Below, piece by piece: positions 46,831-58,287 of a DNA stretch of 64,000 bases. The DNA comes from Leuctra nigra (taxonomy: Eukaryota; Arthropoda; Insecta; Plecoptera; Leuctridae), in contig OW203768.1 in NCBI GenBank assembly GCA_934045905.1, positions 20,660,770-20,724,769 on the forward strand. Direction: 5' to 3'. Position numbers and translations under genes: made by a program. Within the stretch, counting starts at the first letter, position 1. Every line of letters begins with the position of its first letter. The notes under the pieces are model-generated. The model was not told the DNA's origin, did no database searches, and worked only from the letters and a program-made list of their open reading frames with translations.

Positions 46831-49800
46831 CCTCGCTGACCAGTCGCTCTGTGCACCGCCCTCGCTGACTAGTCGCTCTGTGCACCGCCCTCGCTGACTA
46901 GTCGCTCTGTGCACCGCCCTCGCTGACTAGTCGCTCTGTGCACCGCCCTCGCTGACTAGTCGCTCTGTGCACCGCCCTCGCTGACTAGTCGCTCTGTGCA
47001 CCGCCCTCGCTGACCAGTCGGTCTGTGCACCGCCCTCGCTGACTAGTCGGTCTGTGCACCGCCCTCGCTGACCAGTCGCTCTGTGCACCGCCCTCGCTGA
47101 CTAGTCGCTCTGTGCACCGCCCTCGCTGACCAGTCGCTCTGTGCACCGCCCTCGCTGACTAGTCGCTCTGTGCACCGCCCTCGCTGACTAGTCGCTCTGT
47201 GCACCGCCCTCGCTGACCAGTCGCTCTGTGCACCGCCCTCGCTGACTAGTCGCTCTGTGCACCGCCCTCGCTGACTAGTCGCTCTGCGCACCGCCCTCGC
47301 TGACTAGTCGCTCTGTGCACCGCCCTCGCTGACTAGTCGCTCTGTGCACCGCCCTCGCTGACTAGTCGCTCTGTGCACCGCCCTCGCTGACCAGTCGCTC
47401 TGTGCACCGCCCTCGCTGACCAGTCGCTCTGTGCACCGCCCTCGCTGACTAGTCGCTCTGTGCACCGCCCTCGCTGACTAGTCGCTCTGTGCACCGCCCT
47501 CGCTGACCAGTCGCTCTGTGCACCGCCCTCGCTGACTAGTCGCTCTGTGCACCGCCCTCGCTGACTAGTCGCTCTGTGCACCGCCCTCGCTGACTAGTCG
47601 CTCTGTGCACCGCCCTCGCTGACTAGTCGCTCTGTGCACCGCCCTCGCTGACTAGTCGCTCTGTGCACCGCCCTCGCTGACCAGTCGCTCTGTGCACCGC
47701 CCTCGCTGACTCAACCGCGCGCAACAATGGATGAGTCAAAGTGCAAGTCCTGGAGGCCGTGTCACGAGCTGGGTGACCCGCTAGACAACTTGTCCCTCGC
47801 TGACCAGTCGCTCTGTGCACCGCCCTCGCTGACCAGTCGCTCTGTGCACCGCCCTCGCTGACCAGTCGCTCTGTGCACCGCCCTCGCTGACTAGTCGCTC
47901 TGTGCACCGCCCTCGCTGACTAGTCGCTCTGTGCACCGCCCTCGCTGACTAGTCGCTCTGTGCACCGCCCTCGCTGACTAGTCGCTCTGTGCACCGCCCT
48001 CGCTGACTAGTCGCTCTGTGCACCGCCCTCGCTGACTAGTCGCTCTGTGCACCGCCCTCGCTGACTAGTCGCTCTGTGCACCGCCCTCGCTGACTAGTCG
48101 CTCTGTGCACCGCCCTCGCTGACTAGTCGCTCTGTGCACCGCCCTCGCTGACTAGTCGCTCTGTGCACCGCCCTCGCTGACCAGTCGCTCTGTGCACCGC
48201 CCTCGCTGACTCAACCGCGCGCAACAATGGATGAGTCAAAGTGCAAGTCCTGGAGGCCGTGTCACGAGCTGGGTGACCCGCTAGACAACTTGTCCCTCGC
48301 TGACCAGTCGCTCTGTGCACCGCCCTCGCTGACCAGTCGCTCTGTGCACCGCCCTCGCTGACTAGTCGCTCTGTGCACCGCCCTCGCTGACTCAACCGCG
48401 CGCAACAATGGATGAGTCAAAGTGCAAGTCCTGGAGGCCGTGTCACGAGCTGGGTGACCCGCTAGACAACTTGTCCCTCGCTGACCAGTCGCTCTGTGCA
48501 CCGCCCTCGCTGACCAGTCGCTCTGTGCACCGCCCTCGCTGACTCAACCGCGCGCAACAATGGATGAGTCAAAGTGCAAGTCCTGGAGGCCGTGTCACGA
48601 GCTGGGTGACCCGCTAGACAACTTGTCCCTCGCTGACCAGTCGCTCTGTGCACCGCCCTCGCTGACCAGTCGCTCTGTGCACCGCCCTCGCTGACTCAAC
48701 CGCGCGCAACAATGGATGAGTCAAAGTGCAAGTCCTGGAGGCCGTGTCACGAGCTGGGTGACCCGCTAGACAACTTGTCCCTCGCTGACCAGTCGCTCTG
48801 TGCACCGCCCTCGCTGACCAGTCGCTCTGTGCACCGCCCTCGCTGACTCAACCGCGCGCAACAATGGATGAGTCAACGCGTACGTCCTGGAGGCCGTGAC
48901 ACGAGCTGGGTGACCCGCTAGACAACTTGTCCCTCGCTGACCAGTCGGTCTGTGCACCGCCCTCGCTGACTCAACCGCGCGCAACAATGGATGAGTCAAA
49001 GTGCAAGTCCTGGAGGCCGTGTCACGAGCTGGGTGACCCGCTAGACAACTTGTCCCTCGCTGACCAGTCGCTCTGTGCACCGCCCTCGCTGACTCAACCG
49101 CGCGCAACAATGGATGAGTCAACGCGTACGTCCTGGAGGCCGTGTCACGAGCTGGGTGACCCGCTAGACAACTTGTCCCTCGCTGACTAGTCGCTCTGTG
49201 CACCGCCCTCGCTGACTCAACCGCGCGCAACAATGGATGAGTCAAAGTGCAAGTCCTGGAGGCCGTGTCACGAGCTGGGTGACCCGCTAGACAACTTGTC
49301 CCTCGCTGACCAGTCGCTCTGTGCACCGCCCTCGCTGACTCAACCGCGCGCAACAATGGATGAGTCAACGCGTACGTCCTGGAGGCCGTGACACGAGCTG
49401 GGTGACCCGCTAGACAACTTGTCCCTCGCTGACCAGTCGCTCTGTGCACCGCCCTCGCTGACTCAACCGCGCGCAACAATGGATGAGTCAACGCGTACGT
49501 CCTGGAGGCCGTGACACGAGCTGGGTGACCCGCTAGACAACTTGTCCCTCGCTGACCAGTCGCTCTGTGCACCGCCCTCGCTGACTCAACCGCGCGCAAC
49601 AATGGATGAGTCAACGCGTACGTCCTGGAGGCCGTGACACGAGCTGGGTGACCCGCTAGACAACTTGTCCCTCGCTGACCAGTCGCTCTGTGCACCGCCC
49701 TCGCTGACTCAACCGCGCGCAACAATGGATGAGTCAACGCGTACGTCCTGGAGGCCGTGACACGAGCTGGGTGACCCGCTAGACAACTTGTCCCTCGCTG

Positions 49801-50156
49801 ACCAGTCGCTCTGTGCACCGCCCTCGCTGACTCAACCGCGCGCAACAATGGATGAGTCAACGCGTACGTCCTGGAGGCCGTGACACGAGCTGGGTGACCC
49901 GCTAGACAACTTGTCCCTCGCTGACCAGTCGCTCTGTGCACCGCCCTCGCTGACTCAACCGCGCGCAACAATGGATGAGTCAACGCGTACGTCCTGGAGG
50001 CCGTGACACGAGCTGGGTGACCCGCTAGACAACTTGTCCCTCGCTGACCAGTCGCTCTGTGCACCGCCCTCGCTGACTCAACCGCGCGCAACAATGGATG
50101 AGTCAACGCGTACGTCCTGGAGGCCGTGACACGAGCTGGGTGACCCGATAGACAAC
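46831..50156. repeat. 3.3-kb higher-order tandem array (29-bp monomer plus 94-bp spacer)
   Basis: The monomer CCTCGCTGACTAGTCGCTCT-GTGCACCGC (29 bp) forms runs separated by a constant 94-bp spacer containing CAACCGCGCGCAACAATGGA and GAGCTGGGTGACCCGCTAGA. Runs start at 46831, 47795, 48295, 48476, 48628, 48780, 48932 and then every 123 bp to 50039, with monomer counts 30, 14, 3, 2, 2, 2 and ten times 1. The total of 63 monomers and 16 spacers accounts for the length exactly. Spacers occur as two main variants (AAGTGCAAG or ACGCGTACG at the same site). It lies in the large Cas intron. A 473-codon minus-strand frame over the right part is a consequence of 123 being divisible by three. Confidence 0.97.
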
Positions 50157-50499
50157 CGTTACGCGCCGAAACCAGAAGCCGGGCCAACCCGTAGATGTCT
50201 TATAGGGTCAACCTAATCAGAGACCATCGTCGCAGTGACTTAGTGCCTTGGGTCTCATTCCAATTGCTAAATCACTAATGGCTCATTACTCTGGCGACAT
50301 GTCAGATTCAAAGAAGTCGTTGCAATCAAACCGGAACCAATCATTTACATAAATCCGTGAAGTGCCCCCCCCCCCCACTCCCTTGATCATCATTTTTAGC
50401 TCCGTTTCATATCGGATTTGCGCAGGCGTGTTTTATTTTCTTTATATCCTTATAAAGTACTAATTGAGTTCGATTAGCTCGTAAATGTATAGTGTTTAA

Positions 50500-50690
50500 A
50501 CTCGTTGTTCTGCAATTAAGCTAATGGCGACGGATGAATGATTATGTGATGATGGACAATGGGATAAGACGGTCTTTGCTTGTTGGTAGGGAAACTTCCC
50601 TGCATTGCTTCTGGACTGAGGGAAACTAAAACCCAAGTCTGGACGACGGGGGAATCGAATCCAAAGACCATGATACTTGTCAGACAGCAA
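50500..50690 (-). mobile_element. SINE-A copy, diverged
   Basis: Plus-strand CGTTGTTCTGCAATTAAGCT, TAATGGCGACGGATGAATGA, GGTAGGGAAACTTCCC and GGGGGAATCGAATCC mark end, body and B-box in reverse. Confidence 0.7.
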
Positions 50691-52009
50691 GTAGCAGACG
50701 ATGGCGCATGTAATCAAGACAGGACTCACGGGCAAACCCGCGTCGCCACTCGGCGTCGGCGTCGTGCCAGGCGTCGCGACGGTCAGGTGTCACGACCATG
50801 AGTCTATTTCACTACTTGCTAATCATGTCAGTGGCGGACTGCCGCTGACAGGCTTGGACTAATACTGTATCTTAGAGGTAGAATGCCAGATGTCCCTTTC
50901 AATGACTCTTGAGTGAGCTCATAAACAAGTTATTCTGCCTTCATCCAATCACTAGTAATGGTGACATATGAGTCATTGTGTAGGATAATACTTAAATACA
51001 ACTGTATTTGTTGACATCAGTCAAATGGCAATTGATATGTCTTGATTATGTTAAAGATATACGATTCCAAAAAAATCGAGAAATGGACTTCCGTTCTTCT
51101 ACCTCTGAGGTACAGAATAATTCCTGTAAGTCATAAAACGCCAGAAGTGCGTGCAAACGCTGATTATCATAGACATCGTCATCAGACCCAACAGAATTTT
51201 ATTTTTTGCGTGAAACCTGCTCAGGTTTCTACTTCATAATCCATATCATTTGACCTATTTTTACCTCTGAATATCAGTTTTCCCGAGGCATGTTGTGCTG
51301 TAATCAGTTTGGAATATAATTAAAACTATGTTAATTACAGCTTCTATTCACGTCACTGCAATCTCTTCCTGACAGCATGTGATTAGTATAATAGCTGCAT
51401 TACTACTGTAGAAACCAAGAGGTTTGTGTGTATTGTTTTAGTGAGACTGTCGTAGTGACTTCTGAACATCGATTAGACGAATTACAAGTTTCCGCTGTGT
51501 CATAAGTTGTGTACAATGCGGGCATGACTTACATATAAAACAAAATATAGACATGAGAAATTACACGACGTTCCAGTGTATCATCATCTATAACCTTAGC
51601 TAAGATTCATATTATTCCATGCACACAATCACTAAATTTCAACAAAATTCAAATTTTACAATGGACAACTAACTGTTGTAGGCTGCTAATTTTTCAGCAT
51701 GTTCCCAACAAAAAATTGTCATAGGTGATATGAAGTACTTATATATTTAGTTCTCCCAGAATGCAATACATCTAACTCCCGGTACAAAACGTATGAAGAA
51801 AGAGAAAAAAGAAAAGAAAATTGTCCAAATAAATAAATGTATTACATTATAAAAGACACTTCAACATACGATCGTAGCTCAACCACATAAACCAACATGG
51901 CGGCAGTGTTTTGACATTGTCATTCGACAGTCTTTACCCAAGATGCAATGCGACTGAGCATGCGCAATGGTCCATTGGAATTCAGAGTAAATAACGTTGA
52001 AAAGGAGCA

Positions 52010-52112
52010 ACTTGGCTCAGGCAATAGATCTGTGACTTGTACTAGAGGCCCGGGATTGATCCCCTTAGTAGAGGCCACTGCTGGGAAGGTGCTCGTGATA
52101 CAGATACCATTT
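52010..52112 (+). mobile_element. SINE-A, 5' half
   Basis: GGAGCAACTTGGCTCAGGCA and GAGGCCCGGGATTGATCCCC form a clear tRNA-like head; CTGCTGGGAAGGTGC follows, with part of the body deleted. Confidence 0.75.
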
Positions 52113-53564
52113 AGATGTTAATTTGTAACTTGTAATTCACATCGTGATAAGGCATTAACCTCCACGAGCAACATTTGACCATTCTCACGAACTTTCTAGT
52201 TGACATTCTTTTAATTTGTATCACGTAAACCGATCATGCTATTAGCATAACGCAATCGCGTCGATCTCTATTACAATATTGTAATCGTGTTAGCCCGATC
52301 GGCGTACAGGGGAATAATGCATGGGTAATGAAGTATGAACGGTGTACACGTCATCGTCGTTGCGGGGAATAACAGTCGTAAAGCATCGGGAACGTGTGTG
52401 GGGTTAGAGATTCAGAATCATCGTCGTTGCTTTTTACGCGATTGAAAGTATACTATGACTCTCTGGGGATACCTGAGCGTCAAGCGTATGGTGTGCCTCG
52501 AATTGGTGTCCCGTCTCGCGAGTATTTTTTGGGTAAAGTCTTTTCTGGGAAAAGTAATTAAAGGTATAGGTACGCTGAAAAATAAGTCGGCGATCATCAA
52601 AAACAGCAAATGTGTATTTTTGATCAAATTGGGCATGAAATAGGCCCTAACATTGAATATTATTTTGTTTTTTTTCTAACCTGTAAACTGAAATAAGCTC
52701 TGGAATTAATCTGTAATAAATCAAATTGCATAAATCAATGCTAAACTTCTGGTGTTTCTGGTGTAATTTCCGGTATAATTTCTATGGAATATCTTGATAT
52801 TTCATTGATGATTTCGGCTTTTTAAAATGGGATTTGGTTCTATTTATATCGGGACGACCCTTTGGGTGAATTCGCGTTTGCGAGTAAAGAATGGAATGAT
52901 TAGGAAAGGATGATAAGTCTTCATGATGATATCTGTAATTGTGGAAATAGCAAACCAACTCTCTCTATTCTGAATTTATCTACACAATAGCATCTAAACT
53001 CAATTTGCCTGTTGTACCTCTGTATTTAATTAATTCTCTAATTTCCGGGCTGAAAACAATTGCGCTGGTATATCAGCACGCCATCACGGTACATGATTCC
53101 ACAGGTCCTATTATTAGCAACTAGTATTGATTTCAACTCTTTCCACAGCGCTTTTGTCATGAAAACAACCTCAAAGTCTGACGTCTGACTTCGCGACAAA
53201 TCCGTCCTCCCATCCCACAGCCAGCCTGAATTCCGTGACTGAATAATGTATTGTCGAGTAATTAATCGTTTGTAATTGAAATTCAACGGGGAGTGTTTAT
53301 AGAGGCGCAGTTTGAGGTGTTCTGCCTTTTGTCTCCTCCACGGTTCAAATACATTCTGATAGTTCCAAGGTTTGACGCTTTAATCGGAGAGTGAGCGAAC
53401 CACTCCACTGCCACATAGATATAATCAAACTGTTGCCTTTTTTCTATTAAAAAAGGATTGAGGTTTCCATTAGGCTGTTGTTAAACTACACAAAAGATGT
53501 GAATTTATCTTGTTGAGTTTGATCTTCCCCCTGCGGTCAGTCGACATTAAAAAACAACTCCCTT

Positions 53565-53722
53565 AAATCTCGCGTCACACGGACCAGAACGAACCTCGGG
53601 AGCAAGATTGCTCAGTCCTGTCTGAGGTTTTTCGTGATTTCCCTCAGTCGAGAGGCAAATGTTGGGAAGGTTCCATACCCATCGACTTCCTCTTTCGTCC
53701 ATCCTTCCATTCATAATCATCG

Positions 53723-53757
<35 letters not shown>
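53565..53757 (+). mobile_element. SINE-A copy ending in a CAT microsatellite
   Basis: TTTTTCGTGATTTCCCTCAG, TCGAGAGGCAAATGTTGGGA and CTTCCTCTTTCGTCCATCC lead into about 11 CAT units (53720-53757). The native CAT-rich segment appears to have expanded and the 3' end is lost. Confidence 0.75.
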
Positions 53758-54549
53758 GTATAATTTGACAAAGATTCGAATACTGAAAATGTAGGTACTA
53801 AATATCTGAATGTATGAGTGAAAACAACTTGAGTAATACGACATGTAATGCATACAGAAGCAGTCATAAACAGGTTGATGAGAAGGTATAGGTTGTTTGG
53901 CTTATATCTCAGAAGCTATCAGATTACCCGCGATTAAAATAAATGTCAATGGTTATTGATGGCTCCGTAAGATTCCAATAAGACTTGAATATCAAGTTAT
54001 TTGACAGATAGTATTTATTTTGATAAATTTATCGTTAGTAGTATTGGTCAAGTCAGTAAAGTGATAACTTGGAAATGAATGGAATACCTTGACCAAAGAT
54101 TTTCTTTCGTATTATCCACCAGTAGTAATGCGGTATATGGAGTAATAAACTATAAATTAATTTTCTGTTGTAACCAAAAATCCGATCTTGCTAGAAATCA
54201 TTGTTTTAGACACCATATCCAAATCTCGCTTAAAAATAATTAATTTTTGTCAAACATATTCACTTTTTGTGTTAACTCTGACCTTGTGTTTGTAAATGGT
54301 GTTGTTTTTGAGTGAACTGCGTAGTTTGTGTTGTGCCTCGCATGCTGGGTAATATCGTGTCTGCTCTGTGGGTGGCCTGACATGACATGACTTGCCTGAC
54401 ATGACGTGACGTGGTGTACAAATCTCAGAAACTACCCCGCAATTAGCGTCTCGGCCGAGTCAGAGTCAGAGGGTAGTGTGCGAACACGAGAGCGTTTACA
54501 CGGCACACCTGATGCTCTTGTTCTTCGTTCGCGCAGCAATCAAGAAGGC

Positions 54550-54625
54550 GGTTCGAATTTCGAATTTGAATTTTCGAATGAAATTCAAATTCGAATTTTC
54601 GAACGAAAATCGAACCGCTTTCTGA
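54550..54625. repeat. hairpin built from TTCGAA/AATTC units
   Basis: The outer stem GGCGGTTCGA / TCGAACCGC encloses repeated GAATTTCGAATTTGAATTTT and its near inverse. About 70 bp, AT-rich inside with GC clamps. Confidence 0.7.
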
Positions 54626-55254
54626 TTACAAACTTTTTACAAACACAGATTTTACAAAGATTTGCGGAATTATTTCAGCAAAGATTCGCTTAAATATTTT
54701 GAGCTGCTGGCTAATGGCTGCACCGTACTCAGCTTATACCTATTGCAATAGATTATAGATGATAATAATAGAGTTTTTAGTCTAATTTTATTTGAATATT
54801 ATTCAATTTTCGATTAAAACTTTTGTAATAAACCTAGCTTAGAACTCTAAATTGGTCTGCATTCTGCAATATTGTATACATTGCAAAGTTAGGAGTATAG
54901 GCTCTATTTTGAACTGACTGTGTGAAGCTGTCGTTTATAGTTACTTGAACTTTAATGACGAGCCCAGTTGTTTCTGCTTTTCCTCATCAACGAAAATGTT
55001 TCAAGCAAAGTTCGCACTCTATAATCCCTTGCTTAATAAATCTTAGTCTCAAAGTGAAACATTACGCCAGCGTAACGTCGACAAAACCAAGTCATTTGTA
55101 GGAAACTTGATTAAAGTTCGTGCTAATGTTGTGATATCAGCTCTTCGGTTGTGTGGGCGTGTGTTGTTTGCTACTGCAGCCGGTGGAAGCGTTACTACCG
55201 GCTGAAGAACCCTTCTGTCGTGCCTTCTTAATTACACACTCAGCCGCATCCGCG

Positions 55255-55521
55255 ACTGCACGTAGGTTCGACCCTCGGCAATTATACATTGTAACCCTTT
55301 CATGCAGGGTTGAGTTCTGTAGCTCAGACGTAGAGGGGCGGAAGTCCATTTCAATCATTCTGTAGGTGAGATCACGTGTGTTTGACCCTCGGCAATTATA
55401 CAGAGCATCGGGGTAATTGTAACCCTTCAGCAACACTATGCAGGGTTGTTGTACATGTGAATTGAGTTCTGTAGCTCAGAGGTAGAGAGGCGGAAGTCCA
55501 TCCAATCATTCTGGAGGTGAG
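55255..55521 (+). repeat. two tandem units of a second tRNA-derived SINE-like sequence
   Basis: Both units contain TTGACCCTCGGCAATTATAC or its near match TTCGACCCTCGGCAATTATA, then TGCAGGGTTG, GAGTTCTGTAGCTCAGANGT and AGAGNGGCGGAAGTCCAT, ending GGTGAGAT; the second runs into T8. TAGCTCAG resembles a Pol III A box and the TTCGACCC block a B box. The order is circularly permuted with respect to a tRNA. Confidence 0.6.
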
Positions 55522-55581
55522 ATTTTTTTTATTTCTATTATTTTTGTGATTCATGGAGTTAAGATACAATAAAAGGTCAGT

Positions 55582-55604
55582 CCCCCCCCCCCCCCCCCCC
55601 CCCC
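55582..55604. repeat. poly-C tract (23 C)
   Basis: 60 bp after the SINE-like pair. Confidence 0.9.
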
Positions 55605-56308
55605 TTTAACTTAAAAAATCCGTGTCGGTTTTTTTGGGTAACAAATAACAATTGTAACACCAGTCGCATTAAAAGAAATTCATGATTAGATTTGTTGACT
55701 TCAGTAAAAATTGTAATTGATTCCAAAAGTGGGCAACGTAAAATCAAGAAAATTGACATCGGGCATAATACCTTTGAAATACAGAGGCTAATTCGGGTTG
55801 AGTTCTGTAGTTTTCCTCATTCTAAAGGCAGATTTGAGACGTTTCCTCATCAAACGCTCTGCTTCCCAAGATCCTTGACATAATCCAATCTTCACAGAGG
55901 ATTCGCCTATAGGTGTGTAGTCGTGTATAAGCGTCATTTAGCAAACCCCTTGAGGGTTAGTTGAGGAGGGGGGGGGAGCTGTTAGCAACCCTTTAACTAT
56001 AAACAAGGGGGATACGAACACTGTTATCCTATACTTTGCGGGAAATAATTCACTTGTGGCGATCCTTTTGTGATTTTGTGCCATTGTTTTGTTAAAAGTC
56101 TTTCAATGGGAGCATTCATCACTGCTTTTAATTTTAAAAAAGAACGCGTATCACAAATTTTGGAAGAGTTTGTATAAAATATATTACAGATGAATTTGAC
56201 TTCTTTATAAACTAAAATTCTGAATTTATTGGTATTGCTTAGGTTAGAATTTTCATTTAAAGGGAGATAGTCTGAAAGATTGTAATGAAACTGAATCGAA
56301 ATGACATT

Positions 56309-56330
56309 GGGGGGGGGGGGGGGGGGGGGG
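56309..56330. repeat. poly-G tract (22 G)
   Basis: Shortly before the 47-bp minisatellite. Confidence 0.9.
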
Positions 56331-56494
56331 AGAGTTGAAACCCCCCACAGTCGCACCCGCGGGACGTGTTTTATTTTTTATCAACTTATAATGAATGTGG
56401 GATTCTCTTCAAACGGCTGATAAAAGGCACGTCATTATTTTGGAATTGTTAATGGTGTAATGAAGGGCTTTACAATGACATGGTTTTAGTCCAA

Positions 56495-56965
56495 TTCGTT
56501 ACGGTAGGACACCTCCCTCATCAGCTCACAATTGACACTGGTTCGTTACGGTAGGACACCTCCCTCATCACATCACAATTGACACTGGTTCGTTACGGTA
56601 GGACACCTCCCTCATCACATCACAATTGACACTGGTTCGTTACGGTAGGACACCTCCCTCATCACATCACAATTGACACTGGTTCGTTACGGTAGGACAC
56701 CTCCCTCATCACATCACAATTGACACTGGTTCGTTACGGTAGGACACCTCCCTCATCAGCGCACAATTGACACTGGTTCGTTACGGTAGGACACCTCCCT
56801 CATCAGCGCACAATTAACACTGGTTCGTTACGGTAGGACACCTCCCTCATCAGCTCACAATTGACACTGGTTCGTTACGGTAGGACACCTCCCTCATCAC
56901 ATCACAATTGACACTGGTTCGTTACGGTAGGACACCTCCCTCATCAGCGCACAATTGACACTGGT
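56495..56965. repeat. 47-bp minisatellite, ten copies
   Basis: The unit TTCGTTACGGTAGGACACCT-CCCTCATCA..., then CACAATTGACACTGG, repeats exactly every 47 bp. Copies differ only at a 4-5 base site after CATCA (GCTC, CATC or GCGC) and at one base in copy 7, so the array is recently homogenised. Confidence 0.97.
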
Positions 56966-57059
56966 TCTCATTTATATTTCATTCCATCACGAGAGAGAAG
57001 GATTCACAAATCCAACCAAAACGGCTCAATGCTACACAGAATAGAAAAATAGCCCAGCC

Positions 57060-57470
57060 AATTGGCTAATGGGGACTTTAAAGTGGGCTTTTGACAATTT
57101 TAAAGTTGTTAAAGTATAATTTCCTAAAAAATGAAGACTTGTGTGAATTCCTTCCCCCCTCGGTACAGATGTTTAATAATATTTCTGCTTTTATATTAGT
57201 TTAAATTGGACTTTTGACAATTTTAAAGTTGTCATAAATGTAATTTCATAAAAATTAAGACTTTTAATGTGAAATTCTCTCCCCCCTTATAGTGGTACAT
57301 GTTTAATAAGATGCCGGTTTTTACTTTAGTGGGGGTTATACCTGACTTTAAATTGGACTTTTGACTGTCTAAATGTAATTTCCTAAAAATTAAGATATTT
57401 ATGTGAAATCCTCTCCCCCCTTCTAGTGGTACATATTTAATAAGATTTCAGTTTTTTCATTAGTGTTCAT
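57060..57470. repeat. three tandem units of about 130-140 bp, degenerate
   Basis: Each unit runs GGACTTTTGACAATTTTAAA-like, TAATTTCCTAAAAATTAAGA, CTCTCCCCCCTT and GGTACATGTTTAATAAGAT. Confidence 0.8.
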
Positions 57471-57514
57471 AGAATACAGTAACCTAATTAGAGTGAATAT
57501 TTGCGTTGCAATTA

Positions 57515-57810
57515 CTCCGTGCCCGCGGGCGAGTATGACTGCATGGGATAGCAAGGACAGAGGGGTTGGTTTCAGGCCCACTCTTGTGTTGGGTCGATAT
57601 AGGGTGGTCGGCGTGCCCTAGGTTGCCATGACGACGTGGACCTCAGAGGCTGTGCAGCCGCTAGTGGGTGGGGCGCGATCTATTGTCATCTCGTTGTCGG
57701 TACAAGGAGCACTGGACTACACCTTAGTGGCCGAGAAGTGTCTGGGTAAGCCCTTGAGGATTCCGTGGCCACTCGTCGGTCCAGAACAATACCTACAGAT
57801 CGACCACAAT
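57515..57810. other. GC-richer unassigned segment
   Basis: About 300 bp richer in GC than the intron around it, with an open plus-strand frame of 72 codons from 57628 (opening MTTWTSEAVQPLVGG). The frame resembles no family I can name; no splice sites in Cas phase were convincing. It might be a repeat fragment or an exon of an unrecognised gene. Confidence 0.2.
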
Positions 57811-58157
57811 ATTGGGTTATTGAGACTTTTTCGAATTGTTTCTTAACTGTCGATACTTGCAAATATAGTTCATCCGTAATTTATGGAAATGTGGAGATAA
57901 TTAGCTTTTTGTATGTAATTTTACTTGTACTTTCTAAAGTCCAAGCCTCGAGTGAATTGCTCCAAGCAAAAGATACTTGTAAGTTGTATGTTATGGTAAC
58001 TTAACCTCACTTACTAGATTCAAAAGAAAATTATGCGTTTTACAACATTTTAGTTGTGAAAAGTGGAACTCCGAAGTTGGTTGAGCTTGTTTGCAATTTA
58101 GAGGGCTTCCGACAACTTTTGCTTTAAAAACGCGTGAGTTTTTTAAACAATTAGGGC

Positions 58158-58287
58158 CGGTCTTCCAATACGCTGCTAAAGTCTCAGAGCTGTTAACAGT
58201 TAGTACAAAACTCTGTCATTCAATTGGTTGTTGCCATGACAACAGTCCTAATCACCGTTTAAAAGTTAGCAGAGTATTGAAAGACTG
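58158..58287. mobile_element. MITE-like palindrome family 4, copy 2
   Basis: GGTCTTCCAATACGCTGCTA at the left and TTAGCAGAGTATTGAAAGAC at the right are inverse ends. The interior GGTTGTTGCCATGACAACAG and GTCCTAATCACCGTTTAAAA matches 45363-45481. Confidence 0.75.

Noticed and set aside
46831..50156. CRISPR array
   Set aside because: The spacer between repeats is constant, repeat runs are directly adjacent, and the genome is animal-like. It is a satellite-type tandem array.
48766..50187. 473-codon minus-strand open frame as a repeat protein gene
   Set aside because: It exists because the tandem unit (123 bp) is divisible by three and stop-free. No signal sequence, start context or flanking unique coding sequence supports a gene; kept only as a point to check.
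53547..53867. Met/Asp-rich protein frames on the minus strand
   Set aside because: Artefact of the CAT microsatellite at the end of a SINE copy.
57700..57760. U2 snRNA-like start on the minus strand (CTTCTCGGCC)
   Set aside because: Only about nine bases match; the following conserved U2 sequence is absent.
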